Below, in pieces: positions 53,955-61,784 of a DNA stretch of 64,000 nt. Source of the stretch: Staphylococcus sp. NRL 16/872 (lineage in GTDB: Bacteria > Bacillota > Bacilli > Staphylococcales > Staphylococcaceae); assembly GCF_022815905.2 (NCBI RefSeq), contig NZ_CP119327.1:1798001-1862000 (forward strand). The letters run 5' to 3'. Each line of letters opens with the position of its first letter. Position 1 is the stretch's first letter. The translations under genes were made by a program, and so were the position numbers. Below the pieces are notes generated by a model. The model did no database searches and was not told the origin of the DNA. It saw nothing but the letters and a program-made list of their open reading frames with translations.

Positions 53955-54020
53955 TTTTTAGCTATTATAACATGTTTTTCGGGTAATCCACCTACCCTTA
54001 TTATTTTTTAATTATTAAAT

Positions 54021-54034
54021 CGAACATACGTTCT
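54021..54034. promoter_or_regulatory. LexA (SOS) box upstream of integrase
   Basis: CGAACATACGTTCT matches the Gram-positive LexA box CGAAC-N4-GTTCG except for the last base. It lies 58 bases before the int start. Confidence 0.65.
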
Positions 54035-54091
54035 TCAAAGGAGGTGAAACCCCATAACCGAAACGGAAATAATATAGAAAGGATGGATTTT

Positions 54092-55153
54092 ATGTCTGTT
54101 AAAAAGATTAAGGGCACTTGGACTTATGATTTCCAATATGAAGGAAAGCGATACAGAAAAAGAGGGTTTAGAACTAAAAAAGATGCTATACAAGCTGAAA
54201 GAGAGTTATACATTGATCTAAGTAAAGGTGGTCAATTAGCAAACGATATAACCTTTATAGAATACTTTGAAAGATGGATTAAAGTAAATAAAGTAGATAG
54301 AGTATCTCAATCCACACTAAATAGATATTATAGTGCTTTAAATGTGTTTGAAGAAAAGTTCGGCTCTATTCTCATTAAAGATGTCAGCCAATTAGGTTAC
54401 AGAGAAATGCTTAAAGAATATGCTGAAGGTATGTTTTTAGGTGGTCGTAAAGAAGGTAGAACAAAAGAAAGTGTAAAAAAACTTAATAATTGTTTCTCTC
54501 AAGCTTTTAAAGACGCATTAAATGAAAGACTCATCTATAAAGATCCTACTTGGAATGCGCCAATTTATGAGAAAAAAGCAGCAATGAGTGAAAAACAAAA
54601 ATATTTATCTTTAAAAGATTATCAATTATTAAAACAAACCGCTTCTACTAAATCACATTTATCTTATCTAGCAATTTATATATTGATAGCAACTGGTGCT
54701 AGATTTAGTGAAGTTCAGAAACTCAAAAGAGTAGATATTAATAGAAGTCAAAATACTATCCATTTGAGAGGGACTAAAACTAAATCAGCGGACCGTCATG
54801 TAGCGATTACTTCTAAAGATATGAAACATATCATAGATGTGATAAATTCTAAACCACTTCATAAAGACGGTTATATATTTAACACTGGTATTTCACTCAT
54901 TACTAACAAAGCAGTAACTACTGCTATGAGAAACATATTGGCCAAAAACGAATTGAAAAGCGATTATGGACTTCACTCTCTAAGACACACGCACGCTTCA
55001 ATGTTATTAGGTCATGGTTTTAGTATACAATATGTTAGTAAGAGATTGGGTCATGCAAACATAGAAATTACATGGCGAGTATATAGCCACTTACTTGATG
55101 AGATGAAATCACAAGAAGATGAAATGTTAGATTCAAAACTCTCTTTTTTCTAA
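54092..55153 (+). CDS. int: tyrosine integrase
   Basis: 353 residues from ATG 54092, which has AGAAAGGATGG upstream (an earlier GTG is less likely). An N-terminal AP2-like arm-binding domain (GTWTYDFQYEGKRYRKRG), a SAM-like core-binding domain, and the catalytic domain with R204 (TGARFSE), H295-x-x-R298 (HSLRH) and Y331 (WRVYSHL). It joins the phage att site to tRNA-Ser. The usual Thr after the last histidine is Trp. Confidence 0.95.
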   Translation: MSVKKIKGTWTYDFQYEGKRYRKRGFRTKKDAIQAERELYIDLSKGGQLANDITFIEYFERWIKVNKVDRVSQSTLNRYYSALNVFEEKFGSILIKDVSQLGYREMLKEYAEGMFLGGRKEGRTKESVKKLNNCFSQAFKDALNERLIYKDPTWNAPIYEKKAAMSEKQKYLSLKDYQLLKQTASTKSHLSYLAIYILIATGARFSEVQKLKRVDINRSQNTIHLRGTKTKSADRHVAITSKDMKHIIDVINSKPLHKDGYIFNTGISLITNKAVTTAMRNILAKNELKSDYGLHSLRHTHASMLLGHGFSIQYVSKRLGHANIEITWRVYSHLLDEMKSQEDEMLDSKLSFF

Positions 55154-55156
55154 AAC

Positions 55157-55178
55157 CGACAACAAGTCGACAACGAAG
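55157..55178. promoter_or_regulatory. putative integrase arm-type repeats, right
   Basis: CCGACAACAAGTCGACAACG directly after int, using the same words as 8325-8393. Confidence 0.5.
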
Positions 55179-55193
55179 TGCTTAAAAACCCTT

Positions 55194-55207
55194 ATTTAAA
55201 GGTAACA
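55194..55207. repeat. inverted repeat flanking attR core
   Basis: ATTTAAAGGTAACA, reverse complement of 8237-8250. Confidence 0.75.
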
Positions 55208-55210
55208 GAC

Positions 55211-55228
55211 AATCCCTCCGTTTCCGTT
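55211..55228. other. attR core
   Basis: Exact copy of the attL core. It duplicates the tRNA-Ser 3' end only; no tRNA is formed here. Confidence 0.9.
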
Positions 55229-55270
55229 CATTAGTAAAAATCGATAAAATTTTGTTAATGCAAATCACTT

Positions 55271-55296
55271 AAGAACGTTGATATATCAACGTTCTT
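55271..55296 (+). terminator. displaced tRNA-Ser terminator
   Basis: AAGAACGTTGATA pairs with TATCAACGTTCTT and is followed by TTGTTTTTC. It lies about 43 bases after the core, as expected of the original end of the tRNA transcript before phage insertion. Confidence 0.65.
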
Positions 55297-55349
55297 TTGT
55301 TTTTCTTAAAAATCTAAAAAAGTCTGTTTTTAATTTTTTTGTCAACAAG

Positions 55350-55402
55350 TGGACAACATTGACAATAAAAATCAAAAAGTTGTCCACTTTGTTGTCCACT
55401 TG
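55350..55402. repeat. GTGGACAAC-type arm repeats, left edge of remnant
   Basis: AGTGGACAAC, then GTTGTCCAC twice in inverse orientation. Same architecture as the arms of the intact prophage but a different word. Confidence 0.5.
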
Positions 55403-55523
55403 TCCTCTGTATCCCTTGTCGCTCTAAAGGTGTAGGCATTAGCAATTTGTTCTAAAAACACAAAAACACCCGTCGTGATGGCACTGAACCCTTAAAACGG
55501 AAACTTAATAAAAACACTATGTT

Positions 55524-56366
55524 CTAGGCTGCTAATTCTCTGTATTTTACAGGGGATAAGTAGCCTAATTTTTGTTGAATTCGATTATTATTTTAGTTTT
55601 TAATGTACTTTTCGACAATATCTATTACAATGTGATTAGAGCTATTAAGCTTATTATTGATGTAGAAAGTTTCAGACTTTAGCGAGGAATGGAAACTTTC
55701 TATCGGGGCGTTATCAGCAGTTGTTCCCTTTCGGGACATACTTCTGATAATGCCTTTTTCTTCGCATAATTGATAATAAGCATAAGATGTATAAATACTG
55801 CCTTGATCACCATGTAATATACAACCCTCAGGTATATTAATTTGATTTAATGTATCATTAACTAAACATTGGTCTTGTTTATCATCTATTTTATATGCCA
55901 CAATTTCTCCATTATAAATATCCATTATCGAAGATAACTACAACATAGAATTGCCAAATGGTAAATAAGTAATATCAGCTGTTAATACTTCCATGGGACA
56001 ACTCGCTTTAAATTGTCTTTGTAATAAATTGTCTGTTTTATCATACGGTTTACCTATTCTTGTCGTCTTTTTAGGTCTAACTCGGCAGTTCAAATGATGC
56101 TTCTGCATAATTCTCTGTACTCTCTTATGATTAATTGGTGATGTAAAATATTGGTTAATCAATGCTGTAATCTTACGATAACCGTAGGTATAGTGATTAG
56201 CTTCACATAATTCAATGACTTTTTGTGTTACGGTATCATTTTTATGGGATTTGTTTTTCCATCGGTAATATGTTGATTTAGGTATGTTCAATACTTCTAG
56301 TATCAATTTGATTGAATATTTTACTTCTAATTGATCCACTAAATCAATGATCACTGTTGGTACCAC
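55524..56366 (-). pseudogene. IS3-family transposase orfB with two in-frame stops
   Basis: 281-codon DDE transposase frame. HTYGYRKITALINQYF and the catalytic region (TADITYLPFG, HGDQGS, APIESFHSSLK) are present. TAG at 55938-55940 and TAA at 55593-55595 interrupt it. Without suppression no active OrfAB can form. Confidence 0.8.
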
Positions 56367-56665
56367 TTCCTTTCCAATACCTTGTACTTTTTTAAAATAT
56401 CCAATTCTATATCTTTTCTCTTATTTTCTAATTTTAATTGTTCTACTTCTGATAGTTCTTCCAACCCTTTACCGTAGGTATATTGTTTACCAACGTGTTG
56501 TGAAAATCTATAACTTTCCCCATTTCGATACCATCGCCACCAAGTTTGCACTTGTGTTTTATTTCTAATATTTAATTCTTTCATAATTTCTTTTGTCGAA
56601 ACCCCATCTGCTTTCATTTCAACTGCTTTATTCTTTGTTTCTACTGAATAAGACACTCTTTTCAT
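56351..56665 (-). CDS. IS3-family transposase orfA
   Basis: 104 residues with HTH region SVETKNKAVEMKADGVSTKE and a C-terminal leucine-zipper-like helix. The slippery A AAA AAG at 56387-56393 would give an OrfAB fusion. Frame intact. Confidence 0.8.
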   Translation of the reverse strand: MKRVSYSVETKNKAVEMKADGVSTKEIMKELNIRNKTQVQTWWRWYRNGESYRFSQHVGKQYTYGKGLEELSEVEQLKLENKRKDIELDILKKYKVLERKWYQQ

Positions 56666-56748
56666 AGAAAAAACACCTCCGTTTGATTCATTTTGATGTG
56701 CACCCCAAAAGTTAGAGTTAAAATCTAATTTTATGGGGTGCGTTTTTT

Positions 56749-57288
56749 ATGGGTAAACACTACAAATATGAAATCAAATACAAAATAGTCCTAGAATATT
56801 TACAAGGTGAATTAAGTTATAAAAGATTGGCAGAAAAATATAATCTATCTAATGAATCCTTGATAAAAATATGGGTTAATCAATATTTGGAATTTGGACC
56901 CGAAGGGCTAGATAAAAAGCTACAGAAAAAAGTATATTCTAGAGATTTTAAGGTATCTGTTTTAAGATTTAGACAAGAAAATAAGTTATCTTACCGAGAA
57001 ACAGCTAACCACTTTAAAATTTCTAATTCAGCTATGTTGGCCGCTTGGCAACGCAAATTTGATGAAGAAGGAATTCTTGGTTTAGATAACAAACAGAGAG
57101 GACGGCCTTCTAAAATGAAAAGAAAACAATCATCAATTAAACGAAACGACTCGCCATTAAAAGAAAGTGAACGTGAAGAATTAGAAAGACTTAGAAATGA
57201 AAATGAAATGTTGAAAGCAGGTATTGCTTATCAAAAAAAGTCACAAAGCTTGACCCAACGTTACGCAACCAAACATCCGAAAAAGTAA
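56749..57288 (+). CDS. IS150-type transposase orfA with two HTH units
   Basis: 179 residues. Two helix-turn-helix units (SYKRLAEKYNLSNESLI and SYRETANHFKISNSAML) and a C-terminal coiled coil, as in IS150 OrfA. A AAA AAG at 57234-57240 allows -1 shift into orfB. Confidence 0.82.
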   Translation: MGKHYKYEIKYKIVLEYLQGELSYKRLAEKYNLSNESLIKIWVNQYLEFGPEGLDKKLQKKVYSRDFKVSVLRFRQENKLSYRETANHFKISNSAMLAAWQRKFDEEGILGLDNKQRGRPSKMKRKQSSIKRNDSPLKESEREELERLRNENEMLKAGIAYQKKSQSLTQRYATKHPKK

Positions 57289-58157
57289 AAATTATTAAAG
57301 AATTATATGAAACCTTAAACTTTGGGTTAAGCCTATTACTTAAAATCTCAGAAATAGCTAAATCAGTTTATTACTATTGGATTAATTATTTTAAAAAACC
57401 AGATAAAAACAATGAAATTGTGGAAGCAATTAAAGAAATATATGACGCTTGTGATTACACTTACGGATATCGTCGAGTTACTCAAACATTGAAAAATAGA
57501 GGAACAACTGTAAATCATAAAAAAGTAAGAAGAATAATGAAAGAACTAGGATTAACATGTACAAAATTCAATCATAAAAATCGCAAATATAGTTCATATA
57601 AAGGGACAATTGGCAAAGTATCAAACAATTTATTAAAACGTCGTTTTAATACAGATCGCCCATTTCAAAAAATTGTAACTGATATCACAGAATTTAAATT
57701 ATCTGATGGCACTAAATTATATTTATCGCCTTTTATGGATTTATATAATTCTGAAATCTTAAGCTATAGTATTTCTACACGTCCTACACTAGATATTGTC
57801 ATTAACTCTTTAAATGAGATTTTAATTAAACGACCTAGACTTAACTATCGTATGACGATACACTCTGACCAAGGTTGGCATTACTAGCACAAGTCGTATA
57901 TTAATATTCTTAAAGAGAATAAAATATTTCAAAGTATGTCTAGGAAGGCAAATTGTCTAGATAATTCTTTAATTGAGAATTTCTTTGGATTATTAAAACA
58001 AGAAATGTTTTATGGAAAAACATTTGACAATTTCCAACAACTAGAACAAGCAATACACGAATATATAAATTTTTATAATAATAGTAGGATTAAAACAAAA
58101 TTAAAAGGCTTGTCTCCTACACAATATAGGAAACAAACCTTTGAAATAGTATACTAA
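57240..58157 (+). pseudogene. transposase orfB with nonsense codon
   Basis: Read in the -1 frame after the slippery site. DDE regions VTDITEF, HSDQGWHY and NSLIENFFGLLK are visible, but TAG at 57885-57887 follows HSDQGWHY, where CAG would be expected. Probably inactive. Confidence 0.8.
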
Positions 58158-58266
58158 ACCAAGGTACAACTTTTGGGGTTCAGTACATTTTAATATGAAT
58201 TCAACGAAAGCGTTTTTATATAATTCCCATTAATTGGGGTCAGCCCACGATGACGGGTCTCTTCAT

Positions 58267-58509
58267 TTATTGCTCTAGATAGTCTTTTACTTCCTGCCAC
58301 GTATATTTAAATTGAGTTGGCTCCTCGATTTCTTCTCCAGTAAATTTACTGTTTAAATCTTCATTTTTGATTAAGTCTAAAATGTATTCAGTGTCTTTTA
58401 AGCATTCTGAGCTAATCTCATATAAGTAAAAGCTACCGTATTCATTAGTAATGATTCCAACTACTTAACCCTGTTTATTCACATCTACTACATAAGTTTT
58501 GTTAGACAT
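58267..58509 (-). pseudogene. decayed small phage gene
   Basis: 81-codon frame with GGAGATAG upstream of ATG 58509 and a TAA at codon 15. The rest (GIITNEYGSFYLYEISSE, TWQEVKDYLEQ) looks coding. Family unknown. Confidence 0.65.
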
Positions 58510-58524
58510 TGTTTCTATCTCCTT

Positions 58525-58707
58525 TTAATAATTGTATAATTTAATGATCGTTCTAAATCTTGCATCTTTGATATTTGTATTGCCTTTTTTTAAATCTGTA
58601 ACTGTTTGACGAGGCACTTCAGAATTTTTCGAGATACTATAAGGAGTATTATTCGCTAAAAGAACCTCAATAGTGTAGATGATTTTATTTATTTCACTTC
58701 TTTCTAT
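58525..58707 (-). pseudogene. HTH phage protein lacking a start codon
   Basis: 60-residue frame with NTPYSISKNSEVPRQTVTDLKKG, a short XRE-like HTH. The first codon of the open frame region is ATA with no ATG/GTG/TTG at a usable place, so the start seems lost. Confidence 0.55.
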
Positions 58708-58828
58708 CGTTTAGTAATTTCAGTATTACAAAAGTAGTAGCTACATTTAATAAAATGTTAGTTGTTCCAAAATTAATAAATAAGTTAATCCATAAACATA
58801 AAACTAATAGTATCGCAATTGTTCTCAT
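58694..58828 (-). CDS. 44-residue small membrane protein of the remnant
   Basis: ATG 58828 opens a frame with two hydrophobic stretches (TIAILLVLCLWINLFI and LLNVATTFVIL), ending NDRKK. It overlaps the HTH pseudogene by 14 bases. No clear ribosome site. Confidence 0.4.
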   Translation of the reverse strand: MRTIAILLVLCLWINLFINFGTTNILLNVATTFVILKLLNDRKK

Positions 58829-58879
58829 ATATTTTACATGTTAGAATTTAAGAGTAGGCAAGCCCGTTAGGGCTTTACC

Positions 58880-58978
58880 TTATTTCTTTTTCTCATCGTC
58901 TTTCAGTGTTTTGATTAATGCGTAAGTCGAAATCACTGTAAAGGCGATGTTTGCTATTCTCTCTAAATTTCCTAACAT
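58880..58978 (-). CDS. 32-residue toxin-like hydrophobic peptide
   Basis: GAGGAGGGAGGAC precedes ATG 58978. A hydrophobic centre (IANIAFTVISTYALI) is followed by the highly charged tail KTLKDDEKKK, the layout of type I toxins. The 3' hairpin AAGCCC-GTTA-GGGCTT at 58859 could be shared with an antisense RNA. Confidence 0.5.
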   Translation of the reverse strand: MLGNLERIANIAFTVISTYALIKTLKDDEKKK

Positions 58979-59129
58979 GTCCTCCCTCCTCTCAACTGGT
59001 ATACTTTATTTTAGAACGATTAATCGTGCTATTAAATAGCTTTAAAAACTTTTTTAAAAATTTCCATAAAAAAAGAGGGAGAAGCCTAAGCTCGTCCCGT
59101 ATAATGTCGTGTAATTAGATTATATCAGA

Positions 59130-59453
59130 TTAATACCAACTAATCTTGCCGTAAACTTCTTTTGTTTCTACTTTGATGCGTTGTTCTTTATCATGAATAC
59201 GACATAAAGCCACCCAGAAATAATCACCTTTATTATCAAATTTAAAGCGACACCACCAATATCCATCGACTTTTTTAATTTGGTCAAAGTCTGTATAGTC
59301 GCCAACATTAAACCAATGTTTGCTATCTAATTCAGTACCAGTCAGACTAAGCGTTTTTCTCACTTTCATTCGAGTTGTAAAGTGAATGTGACCTTTCCAA
59401 TTCCAAGTTGTATTTTTAGGTGGCTCTACGTCAAATCGGACTGATGGGTCCAA
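59130..59453 (-). pseudogene. endolysin remnant, SH3b wall-binding domain only
   Basis: 107 codons, no proper start (TTG at the edge). The sequence TGTELDSKHWFNVGDYTDFDQ, then VDGYWWCRF and a WVALCRI strand is the SH3b domain of staphylococcal phage amidase endolysins. The catalytic domains are gone. It shows the region was a second prophage. Confidence 0.8.
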
Positions 59454-59593
59454 TTTATTATAGAGCCGTTTTTTTCTGTTTTATTATCAATTGTAAAAGC
59501 CTGTATTAACGGGGTTTTAAGGTGATTGAAATTTGTAACATAAAATTGTCCTACTCGCTATATTTTAAATTCTGTGAATTTTTGGTCAAGGAG

Positions 59594-59641
59594 TGGACAA
59601 TTTCGGTGTGAAATTTTGTAACGTTGTCCACTTTGTTGTCC
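59594..59641. repeat. GTGGACAA-type arm repeats, right edge of remnant
   Basis: GTGGACAA, then GTTGTCCACTTTGTTGTCC, the last identical to 55379-55397. Confidence 0.5.
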
Positions 59642-59652
59642 CCATAAAAATA

Positions 59653-59690
59653 GAAGCAGCTAACAGATAATTTTTCCTGTTAACTGCTTC
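59653..59690 (-). terminator. terminator of lplA
   Basis: Leftward GAAGCAGTTAACAG pairs with CTGTTAGCTGCTTC, then TATTTTTATG. Chromosomal sequence begins here. Confidence 0.8.
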
Positions 59691-59705
59691 GTTCTATTTA
59701 ATAAG

Positions 59706-60695
59706 TTAATAAGACATTAATTTTAAAATTTTATCTTTTTCAATATCTCCAAAATAGTGATAGAAATCAAAGTTAGCCATCGCTTCTTTGATATGTTGGT
59801 AATCGTGTAAAACACCGATTAACGCTTCTTCTAGTTCAGTGACATTACCTTCCCCAAAGAAATCCCCAAAAATTCTAGCATGTTCAATTATGCCTTGTTT
59901 CACATCGAATTTGATTTGTACAAAGCCTTTTTCAAATTTCTCGTCTCGTTCGAAATTATATTTAGGATTTCTACCAAAATTCCAATCCCAAGTACGATAT
60001 TTTTCATTGCTGAGTTGTTCGATATTTTTCCAATCTTCATCTGTCAATTTATATTCTTCAACTTCATGTTCACCAAAAATTGTCTTTAAAATAATTTGTT
60101 TAAACTCGTCGATGGAGATAGATTTTTCTAAAAATTCATCAATATTAGCAACACGTTTTCTTACAGATTTCACGCCTTTTGATTGAATTTTCTTTGGATT
60201 AACTTTCAAGGCATTTTGAACTTCTCCTAAATCACTATTTAACATAAGTGTACCGTGGCTAAACATTCTTTCTTTTACTTTAACCATTGCATTGCCTGAA
60301 ATTTTCGCTTGACCTACTTGAATATCATTTCTTCCTGTCATTTCTGCACTTACACCCATAGATTGTAAAGCCTGTACAATCGGTTCGGTAAATTTCTTGA
60401 AATTATGGAAACTATTGCCATCATCATCCGTAATAAAACTAAAGTTTAAATTACCTTGATCATGATATACTGCGCCACCTCCAGAAATACGTCTCACTAC
60501 ATGAATGTTATGTTCGTCTACATATTGTTTATTGACTTCTTCAATAGTATTTTGGTTTTTACCAACGATAATTGAAGGTTCATTTACATAGAATAAAAAA
60601 TAACTATCATCTACAGGTAAATGTTTTAACACATATTCTTCCATGGCAAGATTTATTGTAGGATCGGTAATATTATTATTACTTACGAATTTCAT
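59706..60695 (-). CDS. lplA: lipoate-protein ligase A
   Basis: 329 residues. It activates lipoate with ATP and attaches it to E2 and GcvH proteins. Signature RRISGGGAVYHDQGNLNFSF, the lipoyl-AMP lysine in GQAKISGNAM, and SHGTLMLNSDL. A C-terminal accessory domain is present. AGGAGAG lies before ATG 60695. Confidence 0.92.
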   Translation of the reverse strand: MKFVSNNNITDPTINLAMEEYVLKHLPVDDSYFLFYVNEPSIIVGKNQNTIEEVNKQYVDEHNIHVVRRISGGGAVYHDQGNLNFSFITDDDGNSFHNFKKFTEPIVQALQSMGVSAEMTGRNDIQVGQAKISGNAMVKVKERMFSHGTLMLNSDLGEVQNALKVNPKKIQSKGVKSVRKRVANIDEFLEKSISIDEFKQIILKTIFGEHEVEEYKLTDEDWKNIEQLSNEKYRTWDWNFGRNPKYNFERDEKFEKGFVQIKFDVKQGIIEHARIFGDFFGEGNVTELEEALIGVLHDYQHIKEAMANFDFYHYFGDIEKDKILKLMSY

Positions 60696-60895
60696 ATTTA
60701 TCTCTCCTTTAAATTCCTCAAATATGCCCTTATCTTAGTTATGCCTTAAATTTGAAATGATTTCCAATTATTTACTCAAATATGACATTAGTTTTTCAAT
60801 TGAATTAATATTTTTTATTTTTAGTATATATTTGTTTATTTGTAGACTAAATTTTAGTACAATATAGTCTAGCTATGATTTGAGGAGGACTCGAA

Positions 60896-61081
60896 ATGAC
60901 TGTTGCAGAAGTAGGAAATATCGTAGAATTTTATGATGGTTTAAGAGGCCGTGTTGAAAAAATTAATGATAATTCAGTAATTGTTGACTTAACTATAATG
61001 GATAACTTCAATGAATTAGACTTACCAGAAAAAACAGTTATTAATCACAAACGATATAAAATCGTTGAACAAGAAGGTTAA
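60896..61081 (+). CDS. DUF2187 (YkvS-like) protein
   Basis: 61 residues with GAGGAGGAC upstream of ATG 60896. An SH3-like small barrel: VGNIVEFYDGLRGRVEKIND, then ENVI-type strand SVIVDLTIMDNF and KRYKIVEQ. Role not established. It is co-directional with the CPBP-like gene six bases downstream. Confidence 0.8.
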   Translation: MTVAEVGNIVEFYDGLRGRVEKINDNSVIVDLTIMDNFNELDLPEKTVINHKRYKIVEQEG

Positions 61082-61087
61082 TAGTAA

Positions 61088-61690
61088 ATGAAAAAAATAT
61101 CAAAAGCATTAATTTGGTTTATTGCAAGTTTTATTGTTTTTCACCTTATCTTGTTTATTATGTGGGGTGAACACCAAGAATACTGGTATTTATATACAGG
61201 AATTATGTTAATTGCAGGAATAAGTTACGTATTTTATCAAAGGGATATTAACTCGAAACGATTATTAACATCAATTGGTGTAGGTATTTTGACAAGTATT
61301 GTTTTAATTGCTGTGCAATTAATTTTCACATTATTTTCGTCACAAATATCTTATCCTGAGCTTATTAAAGAACTGAGTAGAACAGGTGTGTATTTTAAAT
61401 GGCAAATGCTAATAACTTTAATCTTCGTTATTCCATGCCATGAACTATATATGAGAACTGTATTACAAAAAGAATTAAGTAATTTTAAGTTGCCTACTTG
61501 GGCAGTAATTATTATTCCGGCATTATGTTCAAGTTCCTTGTTCATATATCTTGATAAATGGTGGATAGTAGCTTTCATTTTTGTGGCACAAATAGTATTA
61601 TCAATGAGTTACCAATATACTCGTCGAATTGTAACTACATCACTTGGCCAAATTGTTGCGATTATATTATTATTAATATTTCATGGTTAA
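61088..61690 (+). CDS. CPBP-like membrane protein with degenerate motif
   Basis: 200 residues, about six to eight hydrophobic helices. PCHELYMRTVLQKEL stands where CPBP intramembrane proteases have EExxxR, with a single Glu preceded by His. It is probably a non-proteolytic or altered member. RBS AAGAAGG. Confidence 0.6.
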   Translation: MKKISKALIWFIASFIVFHLILFIMWGEHQEYWYLYTGIMLIAGISYVFYQRDINSKRLLTSIGVGILTSIVLIAVQLIFTLFSSQISYPELIKELSRTGVYFKWQMLITLIFVIPCHELYMRTVLQKELSNFKLPTWAVIIIPALCSSSLFIYLDKWWIVAFIFVAQIVLSMSYQYTRRIVTTSLGQIVAIILLLIFHG

Positions 61691-61691
61691 T

Positions 61692-61736
61692 GAAACGTTT
61701 CTTAGTTTAAATAAGCTAAGAAACGTTTCTTTTTTT
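61692..61736 (+). terminator. strong terminator of the DUF2187-CPBP pair
   Basis: GAAACGTTTCTTAG pairs with CTAAGAAACGTTTC and is followed by TTTTTTT. Confidence 0.88.
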
Positions 61737-61784
61737 GAAGTAATTTAGTTATATGATTCGTTTATATATGTGTAAGGCTTTAAT

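Larger units (their letters stand above)
8219..55228. mobile_element. complete siphovirus prophage, about 47 kb
   Basis: The element is bounded by an 18-bp direct repeat of the tRNA-Ser end. It carries all modules of a staphylococcal temperate siphophage: integrase, lysogeny switch, replication, packaging with HNH and terminases, head, tail and lysis. No structural gene appears broken. Packaging gene order (HNH, terS, terL, portal, ClpP-like protease, HK97 capsid) is that of cos-type phages. It is probably inducible, but this cannot be proved from sequence. Confidence 0.93.
55485..56690 (-). mobile_element. IS3-family element (IS150-like), leftward, broken
   Basis: Ends approximate: TGAACCCTTAAAACGGA on the left and an inverted TGAATCAAACGGA-like end on the right. 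It encodes orfA (56351-56665) and an interrupted orfB. Confidence 0.65.
56697..58186 (+). mobile_element. second IS3-family element, rightward, broken
   Basis: Ends ACCCCAAAAGTT on the left and its inverse AACTTTTGGGGT on the right; boundaries approximate. It abuts the first element. orfA is intact, orfB has a stop. Confidence 0.65.
55229..59650. mobile_element. remnant of a second prophage at the same tRNA
   Basis: It has arm-like repeats at both edges (19-bp match 55379-55397 and 59623-59641), decayed small phage genes and an endolysin end piece, with two IS elements inserted. A late-end motif CCCTTGTCGCTCTAA occurs here (55414) and in the intact prophage (8399). A third att core was not found near 59650. 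Bases 58187-58266, 58979-59129 and 59454-59593 hold no gene I can support. Confidence 0.65.

Noticed and set aside
59706..60186. Plus-strand frames opposite lplA
   Set aside because: lplA is complete and recognisable on the minus strand; these frames show no family features.
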